From: Arenimonas sp. | GTDB taxonomy: Bacteria; Pseudomonadota; Gammaproteobacteria; Xanthomonadales; Xanthomonadaceae | NCBI RefSeq assembly: GCF_022842045.1 | Contig: NZ_JALHQI010000002.1 | Location: 1-64,000, forward strand | DNA: 64,000 bases | Direction: 5' to 3' | In this document: positions 31,854 to 41,159 of the stretch, in pieces | Layout of the letters: each line of letters begins with the position of its first letter | Numbering within the stretch: the stretch's first letter is position 1 | Translations under genes and position numbers: made by a program | Notes under the pieces: model-generated | Database searches by the model: none | What the model saw: only the letters and a program-made list of their open reading frames with translations | Told to the model about the DNA's origin: nothing

Positions 31854-32689
31854 TGACCCCGTCGGAACGACGCGACACGGTCCAGGTGCTGGTCCGTCGG
31901 GGACTCTCGCAGCGAAAGGCCCTTCATTACCTGGGCCTGAGCCGCCGCATCGCCAGCTACGCCCCGCGCCAGGCCGCCAAGGACCAGGCGGTGGCCGAGC
32001 GACTGCTCGCCGCGTCGCCGAAGGTGCCGCGCTTCGGGTATCGCCGGATGGCGGCGTGGCTGGATCTGGGCGAGGCCCGGGTGCGGCGTCTGTGGCGCCA
32101 GCTGGGGTTGAACATTCCCCGCCGCCGGCCGCGTCGCCGCCGTTCCGGCAACGACATTCGCCTGCCGGGCGCGGTTCGCCCGAATGCGGTTTGGAGCTAC
32201 GACTTCGTCCACGACCAGATGGTCGACGGGCGCGCCCTGAAGATGCTGTGCGTGATCGACGAATACACCCGCGAATGCCTGGCCATCGAGGTCGGGGCCA
32301 GCCTGCGGGCGCAGGACGTGATCCTGACCTTGTCGCGGCTGATGCGGATCTACGGCAAGCCGGCTTTTGTCCGCTCCGACAACGGCGCCGAGTTCACCGC
32401 GGCTAAGGTGATGCGCTGGCTGCGCGACGCGGCGATCGGTCCGGCCTTCATCGCGCCGGGCAGCCCTTGGCAGAACGGGTTCGTCGAGAGCTTCAACGGC
32501 AAGCTTCGGGACGAGTTGCTGAACCGGGAATGGTTCCGCAGCCGCGCCGAGGCAAAGGTGCTGATCGAACGCTGGCGGCAGTTCTACAACGAGCAGCGAC
32601 CGCACAGCGCCCATGGCTACAAGCCCCCGGCGACCATTCGCCGGAACTGGTCGGAACCCGATACCATCCACCCCGGACTCACTGGCTGA
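31850..32689 (+). CDS. IS3 transposase OrfB (copy 2)
   Basis: From the ATG at 31850, which overlaps the orfA stop, the protein has 279 residues. The DDE residues are in [25 protein letters not shown] and [15 protein letters not shown], with the usual [19 protein letters not shown] ending. An intact integrase core suggests an active or recently active transposase. Expression as OrfAB needs the -1 shift on the A-run. Confidence 0.94.
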   Translation: MMTPSERRDTVQVLVRRGLSQRKALHYLGLSRRIASYAPRQAAKDQAVAERLLAASPKVPRFGYRRMAAWLDLGEARVRRLWRQLGLNIPRRRPRRRRSGNDIRLPGAVRPNAVWSYDFVHDQMVDGRALKMLCVIDEYTRECLAIEVGASLRAQDVILTLSRLMRIYGKPAFVRSDNGAEFTAAKVMRWLRDAAIGPAFIAPGSPWQNGFVESFNGKLRDELLNREWFRSRAEAKVLIERWRQFYNEQRPHSAHGYKPPATIRRNWSEPDTIHPGLTG

Positions 32690-32731
32690 TTGGCTACAAG
32701 TTCCATACTCAGGTCACCCGCCCTCAAGAAA

Positions 32732-32758
32732 AAGGCCCGGCCAAAACGGCCGGGCCTT
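32732..32758 (-). terminator. Intrinsic terminator of the S8 protease gene
   Basis: An 11-bp stem (AAGGCCCGGCC / GGCCGGGCCTT) with a five-base loop is followed on the minus strand by TTTTTC. It lies 19 bp after the protease stop. Confidence 0.8.
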
Positions 32759-32776
32759 GGGGTCACGCAGGTACGG

Positions 32777-35284
32777 TCAGTCTTCGGCCGACTGGTACTG
32801 CACCTGGAACCGGCTGGCGGCCACGGCGTAGGCGGCGCGCGTCACCGCCTGGCCCGGATCGAAGTAGGCCTTGATGGTCGGCTGCAGGTCGAACGGCCCC
32901 TGCACCAGCGCGAACCGTGCGTTGATCACGCCCGTATCCAGCGCGTACTGCACGTAGCCGCGCTGGCTGGCCGGGATCGCGCCGGCGTCCTCGAGGGCGA
33001 TGCGCTGGCCGTTGAACAGCACGGTGAGCGGACCATTGAACGACGTGGCGAGATCCTGCAGGCCCTGGGCCTGCACCAGCGCATAGGCCAGGTCGAGGCG
33101 GCTCACGTTGGCACCGGGCTTGAACTGCCCGTTCACCAGGCGCATCACGCCGGCGTCGTCCTGGCCCAGGTCGCGCAGCGGCGCACCCTTGGCGATGGCC
33201 GCTTCGGCGTAGGCGTACTCCCGGGTGCTGGGCGACACGTCGCCAAAGCTCGGCACGCCCGACAGCGGCAGCGACTGGCGGATGCTGGCGCCCATCAACA
33301 GGTACTGTGCCAGCTCGGCCCGCTTGAGCTGCTGGTCGGGGCGGAACTTCCTGTCCGAGTAGCCGTCCACGAGGCGATTGGCGACGGCGAACTCGATCGC
33401 AGTGCGCGCCGGATGCGAGTGCACGTCGTCAAGGCCCGTGTAGCCGCCGCTGTTGATGAAGCTGATCTCGCCCTCGATGATGCCTGGCGCGGCGACGCCA
33501 TTGGTGCTGCGGGTCGGATCCACCGCCACGCCGGACACAGAACCGATGCCGCTCACCGAGATCTTCCAGGTGCCGGCCTTGCCGGGCGCGCCGGTGGTGA
33601 TGGTGCTCCCGAGCACCGGCAGCGCGATCGACGAACCGTAGCGAACGCCATCCGGATCGGTCAGCACGATCGCCACCGTGTTGGTGTCGGTGGTGGCGCG
33701 GGCCGAGACGAAGGCCACTTCCGGGCCAACTTCGAACGCAACTTCCTCCGGCTCGCCGACCGGCGAGAACAGGATTGAGAACGGCAGCGGCTCGCCGCCC
33801 GGGGCCAGCAGCGCATTGCTGTTGAACTCGCGCAGGACGTTCACGGTACGGCCGTAATCGGTGCGCAGCCCCTGCGCCGCCGCGACCGCGGCATACGCGT
33901 TGACGTGGCCGGCACCGGCCTCCCAGGCCAGGCGGCCGGTCATGTTGGCGGCGGTTTCCTCGAGGATGGACTTCGCCTCCATGGGCGTGAGGTTCGGGTT
34001 GGCCTCGAACATCAGGGCGAGGATGCCCGACACGTGCGGAGTCGCCATCGAGGTGCCGCTGGAGTGGGTGTAGAACGGCAGGTGCGCCGGCGCCATCGCC
34101 GCCGCGTCCTGCTCCGCCGACAGCGCGCCCAGTGCGCTGGTGCTGGCGCGGGTGGAGATGATGTCCACGCCGGTGGCGACGACGGTGGGCTCGTTGAAGT
34201 AAGTCCACGACTTGCCGTCCGGCATCGTGAAGGTGCCGCTCTCGCCGCGGTTGCCGCGCGAGGAGAACGACGTGAGCACGCCATCCTTCTCGCCCGCGCC
34301 GACCGAGATCACCCAGGGCGCCTGCGCGTACGGGTTGTGGGTGTCTTCGCCCGGGCCGTCATTGCCGGCGGCGAAGACGCTGACGATACCGCGCTTGTAG
34401 AGCTCGTACGTCGCGATGCTCACCGGGTGCATCGGATCGAACTTTCCCGAGGTGCCCCAGGAGTTGCTGGTGACGCGGATCGGGTGGTCGAAGCTGAACT
34501 GGTGCGTCGCCGCATAGTCCAGGCCGCCGACCGCGTCCAGGATGAAGAGTGCGCCGCCCGAGCCGTAGCCCACCAGCTTCGCGCCGGGCGCCACGCCGCG
34601 GTACAGGCCGCCCGAACGCTCGCCGGTGCCGCCGACGGTGCCGGCGACATGGGTGCCGTGGCCCGAGCCACCGAGGTCGGTGTTGAGCTGGTCCTCGACA
34701 TACAGCATCGGCGAGATGCCCGGGCCCGCGAGGTCGTTGGCCAGGCTGGCGAGGATGTTCTGCGCGGCCTGGACGTTCTGCACGACGTTCTCGCCGAACT
34801 TCAGGTCCTCGTGGGTCGCGTCGATGCCGGAGTCGTTCACCACCACGGTCACGCCGCGGCCGCTGTAGGGAATCGCGCGGCTGAAGTCGGCCGGGTTCTC
34901 GACCACCCGCGCGGCGCCGCTGATCTCGCGCTGCTCCTTGTTGAAGAAGCGCAGCGGGGCGTTGAAATAGATCGAAGCAACGTCGTCGCGCGCGGCCAGA
35001 GCGCGGATCTCGGCGGGGGTCGCCAGCGCGCCGGCGATCGGCAGGGTGTGCATGTGCACGCCGCGGTCGATGCCCAGGTCGCGCAGCGCGGCGATCTGGG
35101 CGGCGGTGACCGGTCCGGACTGCTCGTAGCTGATGACGATCTGCAGGTCCTCGGTGGCCGGGGTGCTGGCGAGCAGGCGGGTGAGTTCAGGGTCGATCCG
35201 GGCCTCGGCGACCGCGAGGCCGCTGGCGAGCATGCCGACCGACAGGGCCGACAGGCGGGCAATACGTGAAATGGTGACAGGCAT
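32777..35284 (-). CDS. Secreted subtilisin-like (S8) serine protease with SLH-like repeats
   Basis: The start MPVTISRIARLSALSVGMLA at 35284 gives 835 residues with a signal peptide (about 1-26). A propeptide-like stretch follows to about 125. The triad is Asp151 in VVVNDSGIDATHE, His209 in GSGHGTHVAG and Ser412 in SSGTSMATPHVSG; the oxyanion Asn is in SNSWG. After the peptidase domain comes a beta-rich region (about 470-620), then S-layer-homology-like units (RTAIEFAVANRLVDGYSDRK, FGDVSPSTREYAYAEAAIAKG). The track ORF from 35866 includes antisense of the next gene. It is divergent from the signalling operon and ends at a terminator beside the island. Confidence 0.93.
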   Translation of the reverse strand: MPVTISRIARLSALSVGMLASGLAVAEARIDPELTRLLASTPATEDLQIVISYEQSGPVTAAQIAALRDLGIDRGVHMHTLPIAGALATPAEIRALAARDDVASIYFNAPLRFFNKEQREISGAARVVENPADFSRAIPYSGRGVTVVVNDSGIDATHEDLKFGENVVQNVQAAQNILASLANDLAGPGISPMLYVEDQLNTDLGGSGHGTHVAGTVGGTGERSGGLYRGVAPGAKLVGYGSGGALFILDAVGGLDYAATHQFSFDHPIRVTSNSWGTSGKFDPMHPVSIATYELYKRGIVSVFAAGNDGPGEDTHNPYAQAPWVISVGAGEKDGVLTSFSSRGNRGESGTFTMPDGKSWTYFNEPTVVATGVDIISTRASTSALGALSAEQDAAAMAPAHLPFYTHSSGTSMATPHVSGILALMFEANPNLTPMEAKSILEETAANMTGRLAWEAGAGHVNAYAAVAAAQGLRTDYGRTVNVLREFNSNALLAPGGEPLPFSILFSPVGEPEEVAFEVGPEVAFVSARATTDTNTVAIVLTDPDGVRYGSSIALPVLGSTITTGAPGKAGTWKISVSGIGSVSGVAVDPTRSTNGVAAPGIIEGEISFINSGGYTGLDDVHSHPARTAIEFAVANRLVDGYSDRKFRPDQQLKRAELAQYLLMGASIRQSLPLSGVPSFGDVSPSTREYAYAEAAIAKGAPLRDLGQDDAGVMRLVNGQFKPGANVSRLDLAYALVQAQGLQDLATSFNGPLTVLFNGQRIALEDAGAIPASQRGYVQYALDTGVINARFALVQGPFDLQPTIKAYFDPGQAVTRAAYAVAASRFQVQYQSAED

Positions 35285-35504
35285 CACACTCTCTCCGTTC
35301 TGGGTTAGCCGCTTTCGGGTTTGTGCGGCTCGCCAAGCAGCTTCTGCCCGCCCCCCGCCGCCACCAATCCGGCAGAGCCCCCAACCGGCGTGGGGGAAAA
35401 CCCCTAGAGACTTGCGGCCGGCTGCTGGCCTAAGATGCAGCGGTCGCCCGGCACAGGCGCGACGAAATGACGCATCGGACGCGCACCCACCCACGGAGTT
35501 CCCG

Positions 35505-36335
35505 ATGACTGCCGTCGCTCGAAAGCTGTTCGCCCTCTTGCTCGCGCTGTCGCCGTTGCCGGCGCTGGCGCAGCCCGTCCCCGTCACCGTCGAGGTTTCC
35601 GGGAACTCCGCCATGGTGCGGATCGGCGGAAGCGTCGCGCCGCTGGCCGACCTGCGCCTCGATTTCGACGACGCCAGCGGTCTCAGCGCCGCCTCGCTGG
35701 GCGTCAGCGCGGAGTTGGTGAACCCGGGTGCCGCCTCGGTGCTGTCGCGCTTGCCCGTGGGCGGCGGCGCGCTCGTGCCGGCGGAGCTTCCGCTGATGAT
35801 CACCATCGAACCTGCCTCGCTCGGCGGCCTGTCGTTCCGCCGCCTGGTGCACGTCGAGCTGCACACCCACGCCCTGGTCTACACCGCGGGCTCGCGGTAC
35901 CGCTTGCTCAAGGCACCGCTGGGCGGCGGCTTCCGGGACATCACCGGCTCCGTCAGCCCCGGCAGCGTGCGCACGCGCGGCACCACCGGCGGCTTCTCGC
36001 AGTTCCTGGTGGTGCTCGACGCGCGCCCCACGCTCGACGTCGTCTCGGCCAAGCTGGCCCGGCTGCGGGCCGAGGCGGCCAAGCTGCCGGCGCTGGAGGC
36101 GGCGCCACTGCAGGCGCAGCTGGATGCGATCGAGTCGGGCCTGGGCGACGAACGCTACGCGGACGCCATCGGCGCGGCCGAGGCGATGCGGCAGCGGGTG
36201 TCGGCGCGGGCGGGCCTGGCCATCCCCCAGGAGTGGCGTGCGCTGCGTGACCGCGACAACGTCGCGGGCGAGCTCCTGGCCGGCCTCGACACCCTCGTCT
36301 TCAGCATCGGCTACCTTCGCGACCACGGCGACTGA
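35505..36335 (+). CDS. Exported protein of unknown function, first gene of signalling operon
   Basis: The start MTAVARKLFALLLALSPLPALAQ at 35505 has GGAG 8 bases upstream and gives 276 residues with a signal peptide. The N-terminal mature part (about 25-170) is beta-rich (VPVTVEVSGNSAMVRIGGSV, LPLMITIEPASLGGLSF, GGFSQFLVVLD). The C-terminal part (about 185-276) is helical and Ala/Leu-rich. It may correspond to a domain of unknown function of xanthomonads, but I cannot name it with confidence. It is divergent from the protease and lies 62 bp before the FHA gene, so it may be a secreted input or output of the same system. Confidence 0.8.
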   Translation: MTAVARKLFALLLALSPLPALAQPVPVTVEVSGNSAMVRIGGSVAPLADLRLDFDDASGLSAASLGVSAELVNPGAASVLSRLPVGGGALVPAELPLMITIEPASLGGLSFRRLVHVELHTHALVYTAGSRYRLLKAPLGGGFRDITGSVSPGSVRTRGTTGGFSQFLVVLDARPTLDVVSAKLARLRAEAAKLPALEAAPLQAQLDAIESGLGDERYADAIGAAEAMRQRVSARAGLAIPQEWRALRDRDNVAGELLAGLDTLVFSIGYLRDHGD

Positions 36336-36397
36336 CGCCCCATGGACCGCGCCCCAGCGCTGGCGCCGCCGGCCACCGGCGGCGCTAAGATGGGGCC

Positions 36398-37258
36398 ATG
36401 CCCGCGCGCCTGACCGCCTACCTACCCGAGTGCGCCGCCGAACGGTTCGTGCTGTCCGGGGACGGCCCCCATCCGATCGGGCGCGCCGACGGTTGCGCGG
36501 TGCAACTGGCCCACGCGTCGGTGTCGCGCCGGCACGCCACGCTGGCGTTCGCCGGGGATAACTGGATCCTCGCGGACGCGGGCAGCAAGAACGGCAGCTT
36601 CATCGATGGCGTCGCGTCCGACGGCCTTCCGCGGCGCGGCGGCGCCTGGCTTCGATTCGGTGACGTCGCCTGCGAGCTGGAAATCATCGACGACGCGACC
36701 CTGGCGCGCACTCGCCTCGAATCGGGCCAACGCCGGGACGCCGCCACCGCACTCACCCTCGCCCTCGCGCGCGAACCCGCGCGCGTCGGACTGCTGGAGG
36801 CAACGCTGGACGCGATCATCGACCTGGCCGGCGCCGAGCGCGGCATGCTGCTGCTGCCCGGGAAGGATGGCTTCACTCCGCAGGCGTGGCGGGGATTCGC
36901 CGCGGGCACCGACGCGGCGAAATTCGCCGGCAGCACCACGGCCCTCGCCCAGGCCCTCCGCACGCGCCGGCCGGTCGTCGCCCACGACCTGTCGCTCGAG
37001 TCGGCGCTGGCGGGCCAGGCATCGGTCGTCTCGGCCGGACTTCGCGCGCTGGCCTGCCTGCCGCTGGTGCTGGGCGAGGACGTCCTGGGCCTGGCCTACG
37101 TCGACAGCCGCCGCCCGGGCGCCGCGATCACGCGGATCGACCTGGAGCTGCTGGAGGCCTTCGCGGAGCGCGCAACGCTCTGGCTGGCCGCGCGGCGCAA
37201 CCAGGCAGCGCTCGCGCCCGGCGCGGCCGCGTTGCCGCCGGGCGGAGGCGCGGCGTGA
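36398..37258 (+). CDS. FHA-GAF domain signalling protein
   Basis: The 286-residue cytosolic protein has an N-terminal forkhead-associated domain (HPIGRADGCAVQLAHASVSR, RHATLAF, DAGSKNGSFIDG) that binds phospho-Thr peptides. A GAF domain follows (about 130-270: LEATLDAIIDLAGAERGMLL, QALRTRRPVVAHDL, ACLPLVLGEDVLGLAYVDSR). It overlaps the kinase GTG start by four bases. The pairing suggests that the FHA domain docks on a phosphorylated kinase or substrate; that is inference from domain logic and gene order. Confidence 0.9.
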   Translation: MPARLTAYLPECAAERFVLSGDGPHPIGRADGCAVQLAHASVSRRHATLAFAGDNWILADAGSKNGSFIDGVASDGLPRRGGAWLRFGDVACELEIIDDATLARTRLESGQRRDAATALTLALAREPARVGLLEATLDAIIDLAGAERGMLLLPGKDGFTPQAWRGFAAGTDAAKFAGSTTALAQALRTRRPVVAHDLSLESALAGQASVVSAGLRALACLPLVLGEDVLGLAYVDSRRPGAAITRIDLELLEAFAERATLWLAARRNQAALAPGAAALPPGGGAA

Positions 37259-40200
37259 GCGATGCTCTTCTTCCAGGCGACGACCCAACGCTGACCGGCT
37301 CCGGCGCGGTCGTGGACCTCGCGCCCGGCACGCGGCTCGCGGATCGCTTCACCATCGAACGGCGCATCGGCACCGGCGGCATGGGGGTGGTCTACCGCGC
37401 CCGCGACGAGGATTTGGGCATAACGGTCGCGCTGAAGCTGCTGCGCAGCGAGCTGGCCGCGCGTCCCGAGGCGTTCGAGCGCTTCCGGCAGGAACTGCTG
37501 CTCGCGCGACAGGTATCGAGTCCGCGCGTGGTCCGCATCCACGACATCGCGCGGGACGGAGATCGCTGGTTCATCAGCATGGATTTCGTGGACGGCCAGT
37601 CGCTGGACCAGTGGCTCGACCACCGCGGCCCGGTGGACGTCGAACAGGCCCTGGCCATCGCACGGCAGATCGCCGAGGGACTGCGGGCCGCGCACGCGAG
37701 CGGCATCGTCCATCGGGACCTCAAGCCCGCCAACGTCCTGATCGACGCTGAGGGCAACGCGCTCATCAGCGACTTCGGCGTGGCGCGCTCGCTCGGCGCC
37801 ACCGGCATCACGCACACCGGCGCCATCGTCGGCACACCCGACTACCTGGCCCCGGAACAAGCCCGCGGCGGTACCGTGGATGCCCGGGCCGACCTCTACG
37901 CGTTGGGCCTGATCCTCTACGAAATGCTGGCGGGCGAGCCCGCGTTTGCAGGTGCGACCGCCGCCGAGTCCATGGCGCGGCGGATGGTCTCCGGCCCGCC
38001 CCCCATCGAGTCCCGGCGCGCCGCGCTGCCCCGTTGGGTAGCCCGCCTGGTGGCGCGCATGCTTCGCCCCACTCCGGCCCATCGCTTGCGCGATGCCGAA
38101 GCCGTGATCCAAGCCATCGACGCACGCCAGGTCCCGGCGGCGCTGCCGCGCGCGGCGTGGCCGCTGCTGGGCCTTGCCGCGGCAGGCGCCCTCGCCGCGC
38201 TGGCGCTGCTGGCGCCCTGGCGGGATCCGGTCCCGGCCATTCCCCCGGCGCCACCACGGATCGTACTGATGGCGGAAGCCGGTGCCGACGATCCGGTGCT
38301 GGGCGGTGCCGCCGAGGCACTGCGGCTGGGCCTGGAAGGCCAACCGGGCGTCGCCGTCGCCGATGGCGAGCGGATCCAGTTGGCCCTGGCCCAATCCGGG
38401 CTGGCCGGCAAGGGCGCCGCGGACGACGTGGCGCTGCGAAGGGCGCTGCCTGCGGATCGCATCGTGCGCCTGCGGTCAGTGCGATCCGGCGACGGCCTGG
38501 CGTTCGAAGCGGTGATCAGTGGCGACGGCCGGGCGCCACAGGTGGTGGCCGGCCCGTCGCGCAGCTCTCCGGCGGCGGCCGCGAGGGACCTGCTGCCGCT
38601 GCTTGCGGTCGAACTCTCGGTTCCGGCCGCTGGCCCGGTGCTGGCGGGCGACGAGGACCTCGAGGCCTACGGGCAGGCACTCGCCCTGCTGCGCGCCGGC
38701 CGCGCCGAGGCCGCCGCCGATGCCCTCGAAGAGATCGCCGAGGCCAATCGCGACCATGCCCCCGCACTCGCCGCGCTGGTGGAGGCGGCACGCATCTCGG
38801 GTCGCCGCGCGCTGGCGCTCGACACCGCCCGCCTCGCCGACCAGCTTCCTGGCCAGCCGCTGGGCGAGCCGCTGGCGGCCTGGCGCGCCGCGCTGGAGGG
38901 CGACACCGAGCGGGCCATCGCGTTGGCCACCGCGGCGACGCCGGGCCTTGAAGGTGATCCTGGCCACCAGCTGCGGATCGCCGAGATCGCCCTGGATGGC
39001 GGCAGCCTCGAGGTCGCCGAAGCGAGCCTCGCGATCGCCGCAGCGAACGACCAGCAGGATCCGCGCGCCTGGTTCCTGCGGGGAAAGACCGCGATTCTCA
39101 GGGGTGAGCACCGGGTTGCGGTCGAGGATCACCTCGTGCGCGCGCTGGTGCTGTTCAAACGCTCGCGCGACCTGCGCGGCGAGGCCGAGACGGTGAACGC
39201 CCTCGGCGTCGGCTACGCCCGCCTGGGCCAGACCGGTGACGCGCAGGAGAACTACGAAAAAGCCCTGGCGCTGCGCCGCGATCTGGGGGATCGGCGCGGC
39301 ATCGCCAGCAGCCTGCGAAACCTCGCCCAGATCGACGTTTTCAGCGGGCGTCTCGACCAGGCCGCCACGCGACTGGCGGAAGCACGCGGCCTGTTCACGG
39401 ACCTGGGCGACAACCCGGGCATCGCCGCCGTCGAAAACGAACTCGGCCTGCTGGAAGAGGAGCGCGGCAACTACCCGGCGGCGCTGGCGGCCTATCGCCG
39501 GGGCCTGCGCAGCCGCGAGCGCAGCGGCGATCCCCTCGGCATGGCCGAGAGTCTGAACAACGTCGGCTTCGCGCATTTCCAGCTCGGCGACTATGACAAC
39601 GCGCGCGCGCTCTGGCGGCAGGCGCGCGATGCCTTCGCCGGCCTCGACGACGCCAATGGCGTGGTGCGGGCCGAGCAGAACCTGGGCTTGCTGGAGACCG
39701 CGCGCGGTGACTGGAAACGGTCCCGCCTGCTGCTTGAGGAGTCGCTGCAAACGGCCGAGCAGCGGCAGATGCTGGAGGAAGCCGCAGTGAGCCTGCGCAA
39801 CCTGGTGGAGCTGGAAATCCTCGAAGGCAACCTGGACACCGCCGAACAACAGCTCGATCGGGCCAGCCGCCTGTTCGAGTCGCGGCAGGACCAGCGCGGG
39901 CGCACCGATGCCGCCCTGCTCGCGGCGAGGATCGCCCTGGCCCGCGGAAACCCCGCGGATGCGCTGGCCTTGATCGACACGCTGCCCGACGGCGCCGGGA
40001 CCGGAACGCCGGAGCAGGCCACGCTCGCGCAACTGCTGCGCGCGCGCGCGCTGGCGGGCACGGATCGCGATGACGACGAACGGCAGGCGCTCGACGACGC
40101 CGCGGCGCTGGCAGACCGCGCCGGCATCCGCGTGCTGCAGCTCGAGGCACGCGTGCTGTCTTCACGGGCGCCGGACGCCGCGCTCGACGACGCGGTGCGC

Positions 40201-40401
40201 CAGTTGGGCCATCTCCCGCTGCAATTGGCCTGGCTCGAGCGCCGCGCCGGGCTGGCGCTCGCCGCCGGCGACCTGGCCGGCGCAGGCGCCGCGCTGGACG
40301 AAGCACGGGAGCTTTTGGCCGACGGCCGCGCCTACTATCGCCGGACGCACCTTGAAGCGCTGGCGCGGCAGGCCGGCGCCGACGGCTGGCAGTCGCCATG
40401 A
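37255..40401 (+). CDS. Membrane-anchored Ser/Thr protein kinase with TPR domain
   Basis: The GTG at 37255 (GGAGG 6 bases upstream) gives 1048 residues; the track start at 36886 lies inside the FHA gene. The kinase domain (about 30-300) has all key motifs: GTGGMGVVYRARD (P-loop), VALKLL (Lys), HRDLKPANVLID, ISDFGVARSLG and DYLAPEQARGG. One membrane helix (about 303-325) leads to a TolB-like small domain (about 335-460). The remainder is made of tetratricopeptide repeats (for example AETVNALGVGYARLGQTGDA, ESLNNVGFAHFQLGDYDNAR). It sits in an operon with FHA, histidine kinase and regulator genes. Confidence 0.93.
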   Translation: MSDALLPGDDPTLTGSGAVVDLAPGTRLADRFTIERRIGTGGMGVVYRARDEDLGITVALKLLRSELAARPEAFERFRQELLLARQVSSPRVVRIHDIARDGDRWFISMDFVDGQSLDQWLDHRGPVDVEQALAIARQIAEGLRAAHASGIVHRDLKPANVLIDAEGNALISDFGVARSLGATGITHTGAIVGTPDYLAPEQARGGTVDARADLYALGLILYEMLAGEPAFAGATAAESMARRMVSGPPPIESRRAALPRWVARLVARMLRPTPAHRLRDAEAVIQAIDARQVPAALPRAAWPLLGLAAAGALAALALLAPWRDPVPAIPPAPPRIVLMAEAGADDPVLGGAAEALRLGLEGQPGVAVADGERIQLALAQSGLAGKGAADDVALRRALPADRIVRLRSVRSGDGLAFEAVISGDGRAPQVVAGPSRSSPAAAARDLLPLLAVELSVPAAGPVLAGDEDLEAYGQALALLRAGRAEAAADALEEIAEANRDHAPALAALVEAARISGRRALALDTARLADQLPGQPLGEPLAAWRAALEGDTERAIALATAATPGLEGDPGHQLRIAEIALDGGSLEVAEASLAIAAANDQQDPRAWFLRGKTAILRGEHRVAVEDHLVRALVLFKRSRDLRGEAETVNALGVGYARLGQTGDAQENYEKALALRRDLGDRRGIASSLRNLAQIDVFSGRLDQAATRLAEARGLFTDLGDNPGIAAVENELGLLEEERGNYPAALAAYRRGLRSRERSGDPLGMAESLNNVGFAHFQLGDYDNARALWRQARDAFAGLDDANGVVRAEQNLGLLETARGDWKRSRLLLEESLQTAEQRQMLEEAAVSLRNLVELEILEGNLDTAEQQLDRASRLFESRQDQRGRTDAALLAARIALARGNPADALALIDTLPDGAGTGTPEQATLAQLLRARALAGTDRDDDERQALDDAAALADRAGIRVLQLEARVLSSRAPDAALDDAVRQLGHLPLQLAWLERRAGLALAAGDLAGAGAALDEARELLADGRAYYRRTHLEALARQAGADGWQSP

Positions 40402-41159
40402 CCACGCCGGATGCCGACGCTGAACTGGCGCGGCTGGGCCGCGAGTACGCCGACCTGGTGGCGCGCCTGGAGTCGAACCAGGCTAGGTTCCAGCGCCTGG
40501 CCCGCGCCATGTACCGGGTACAGGAGGACGAGCGCCGGCGCCTGGCACGCGACCTCCACGACGGGCTTGGCCAGAACCTGACCGCGCTCAAGCACCAGCT
40601 GATGCTGCTCCAGGGCAGTCTGGGCCAGACGGAGCCTGCGGGCGCACGGCTATCCGACGCCATCACCCTGTGCGAACAGACCCTGGCCGACACCCGGCTG
40701 CTGTCGCGCCTGCTCCGCCCGCAGGTGCTCGACGACCTGGGATTGGTGCCGGCACTGCGCTGGCTGGGCCGCACGCTCGCGCAACCTGCGGGGGTTTCCG
40801 TGGAGATCGAGGCGGGCGAGGTTCCGGAACCGGACGAGGACACCCGGACGCTGGTGTTCCGGGTCGCGCAGGAGGCCCTGACAAATTCGATCCGGCACGC
40901 CGCGGCCGAGCACGCCGGTTTCCGCCTCAGCGTCGAACGCGGGCGCCTTCGATTCGAAGCCTGGGACGATGGCCGGGGCTTCGACGCCGAACAGGCGCGC
41001 CAGGCCGGGCATTCCGGCGAGGGCAGCGGCCTGGGCGCCATGCGCGAGCGCGCGGCGCTGCATGGCGGGACGCTGCAGCTGGTGACGCATCCAGGCGCCG
41101 GGACACGGCTCAGGCTCGAGGTGCCGCTGGCCGGCGATGCTGGCAGACTCGCGCCATGA
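40398..41159 (+). CDS. Soluble NarL-type sensor histidine kinase
   Basis: The 253-residue kinase has a HisKA_3 dimerisation segment with the phospho-acceptor His in RRLARDLHDGLGQNLTALKH, and an HATPase domain with QEALTNSIRHA (N box), WDDGRGFD (G1) and GSGLGAMRERA (G2). There is no membrane segment or sensor domain; a short N-terminal coiled coil precedes the His. Its input must come from another protein, probably the upstream kinase or FHA-GAF protein. It overlaps both neighbours by four bases (ATGA). Confidence 0.93.
   Translation: MTTPDADAELARLGREYADLVARLESNQARFQRLARAMYRVQEDERRRLARDLHDGLGQNLTALKHQLMLLQGSLGQTEPAGARLSDAITLCEQTLADTRLLSRLLRPQVLDDLGLVPALRWLGRTLAQPAGVSVEIEAGEVPEPDEDTRTLVFRVAQEALTNSIRHAAAEHAGFRLSVERGRLRFEAWDDGRGFDAEQARQAGHSGEGSGLGAMRERAALHGGTLQLVTHPGAGTRLRLEVPLAGDAGRLAP

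Larger units (their letters stand above)
27953..32698. mobile_element. Decayed genomic island at tRNA-Phe
   Basis: The segment from tRNA-Phe to the end of the second IS holds an integrase, two unrelated IS3-family elements and a low-GC stretch (30307-31537) with an Rhs tip and a lipoprotein gene. Codon use and GC of that stretch differ clearly from the flanks. No copy of the tRNA-Phe 3' end was found at the right border, so attR seems lost, perhaps by an IS-mediated deletion. The right limit is therefore uncertain. The 254 bp at 30307-30560 contain no gene that I can see. Confidence 0.6.
31538..32698 (+). mobile_element. IS3-family insertion sequence, copy 2 (IS407-type, 1161 bp)
   Basis: Imperfect terminal repeats begin TGTAGCCAGTTGGCTGGTGA at 31538; the other end read inwards is TGTAGCCAATCAGCCAGTGA. 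OrfA and OrfB overlap by four bases at an A AAA AAA run (31844-31850). It is a different element from copy 1: the ends and both proteins differ. Flanks are TCG on the left and AGT on the right, so no target duplication remains. It cuts the Rhs gene; beyond its right end there is no Rhs sequence, so a deletion accompanied or followed the insertion. Confidence 0.9.

Noticed and set aside
32699-32776. Right attachment site (repeat of the tRNA-Phe 3' end) after IS3 copy 2
   Set aside because: No match to the T-arm/acceptor end of tRNA-Phe is present there. The only structured sequence is the protease terminator.
38476-40032. Minus-strand ORF of 518 codons
   Set aside because: Antisense to the TPR part of the Ser/Thr kinase. 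The plus-strand frame continues a coherent multidomain protein.
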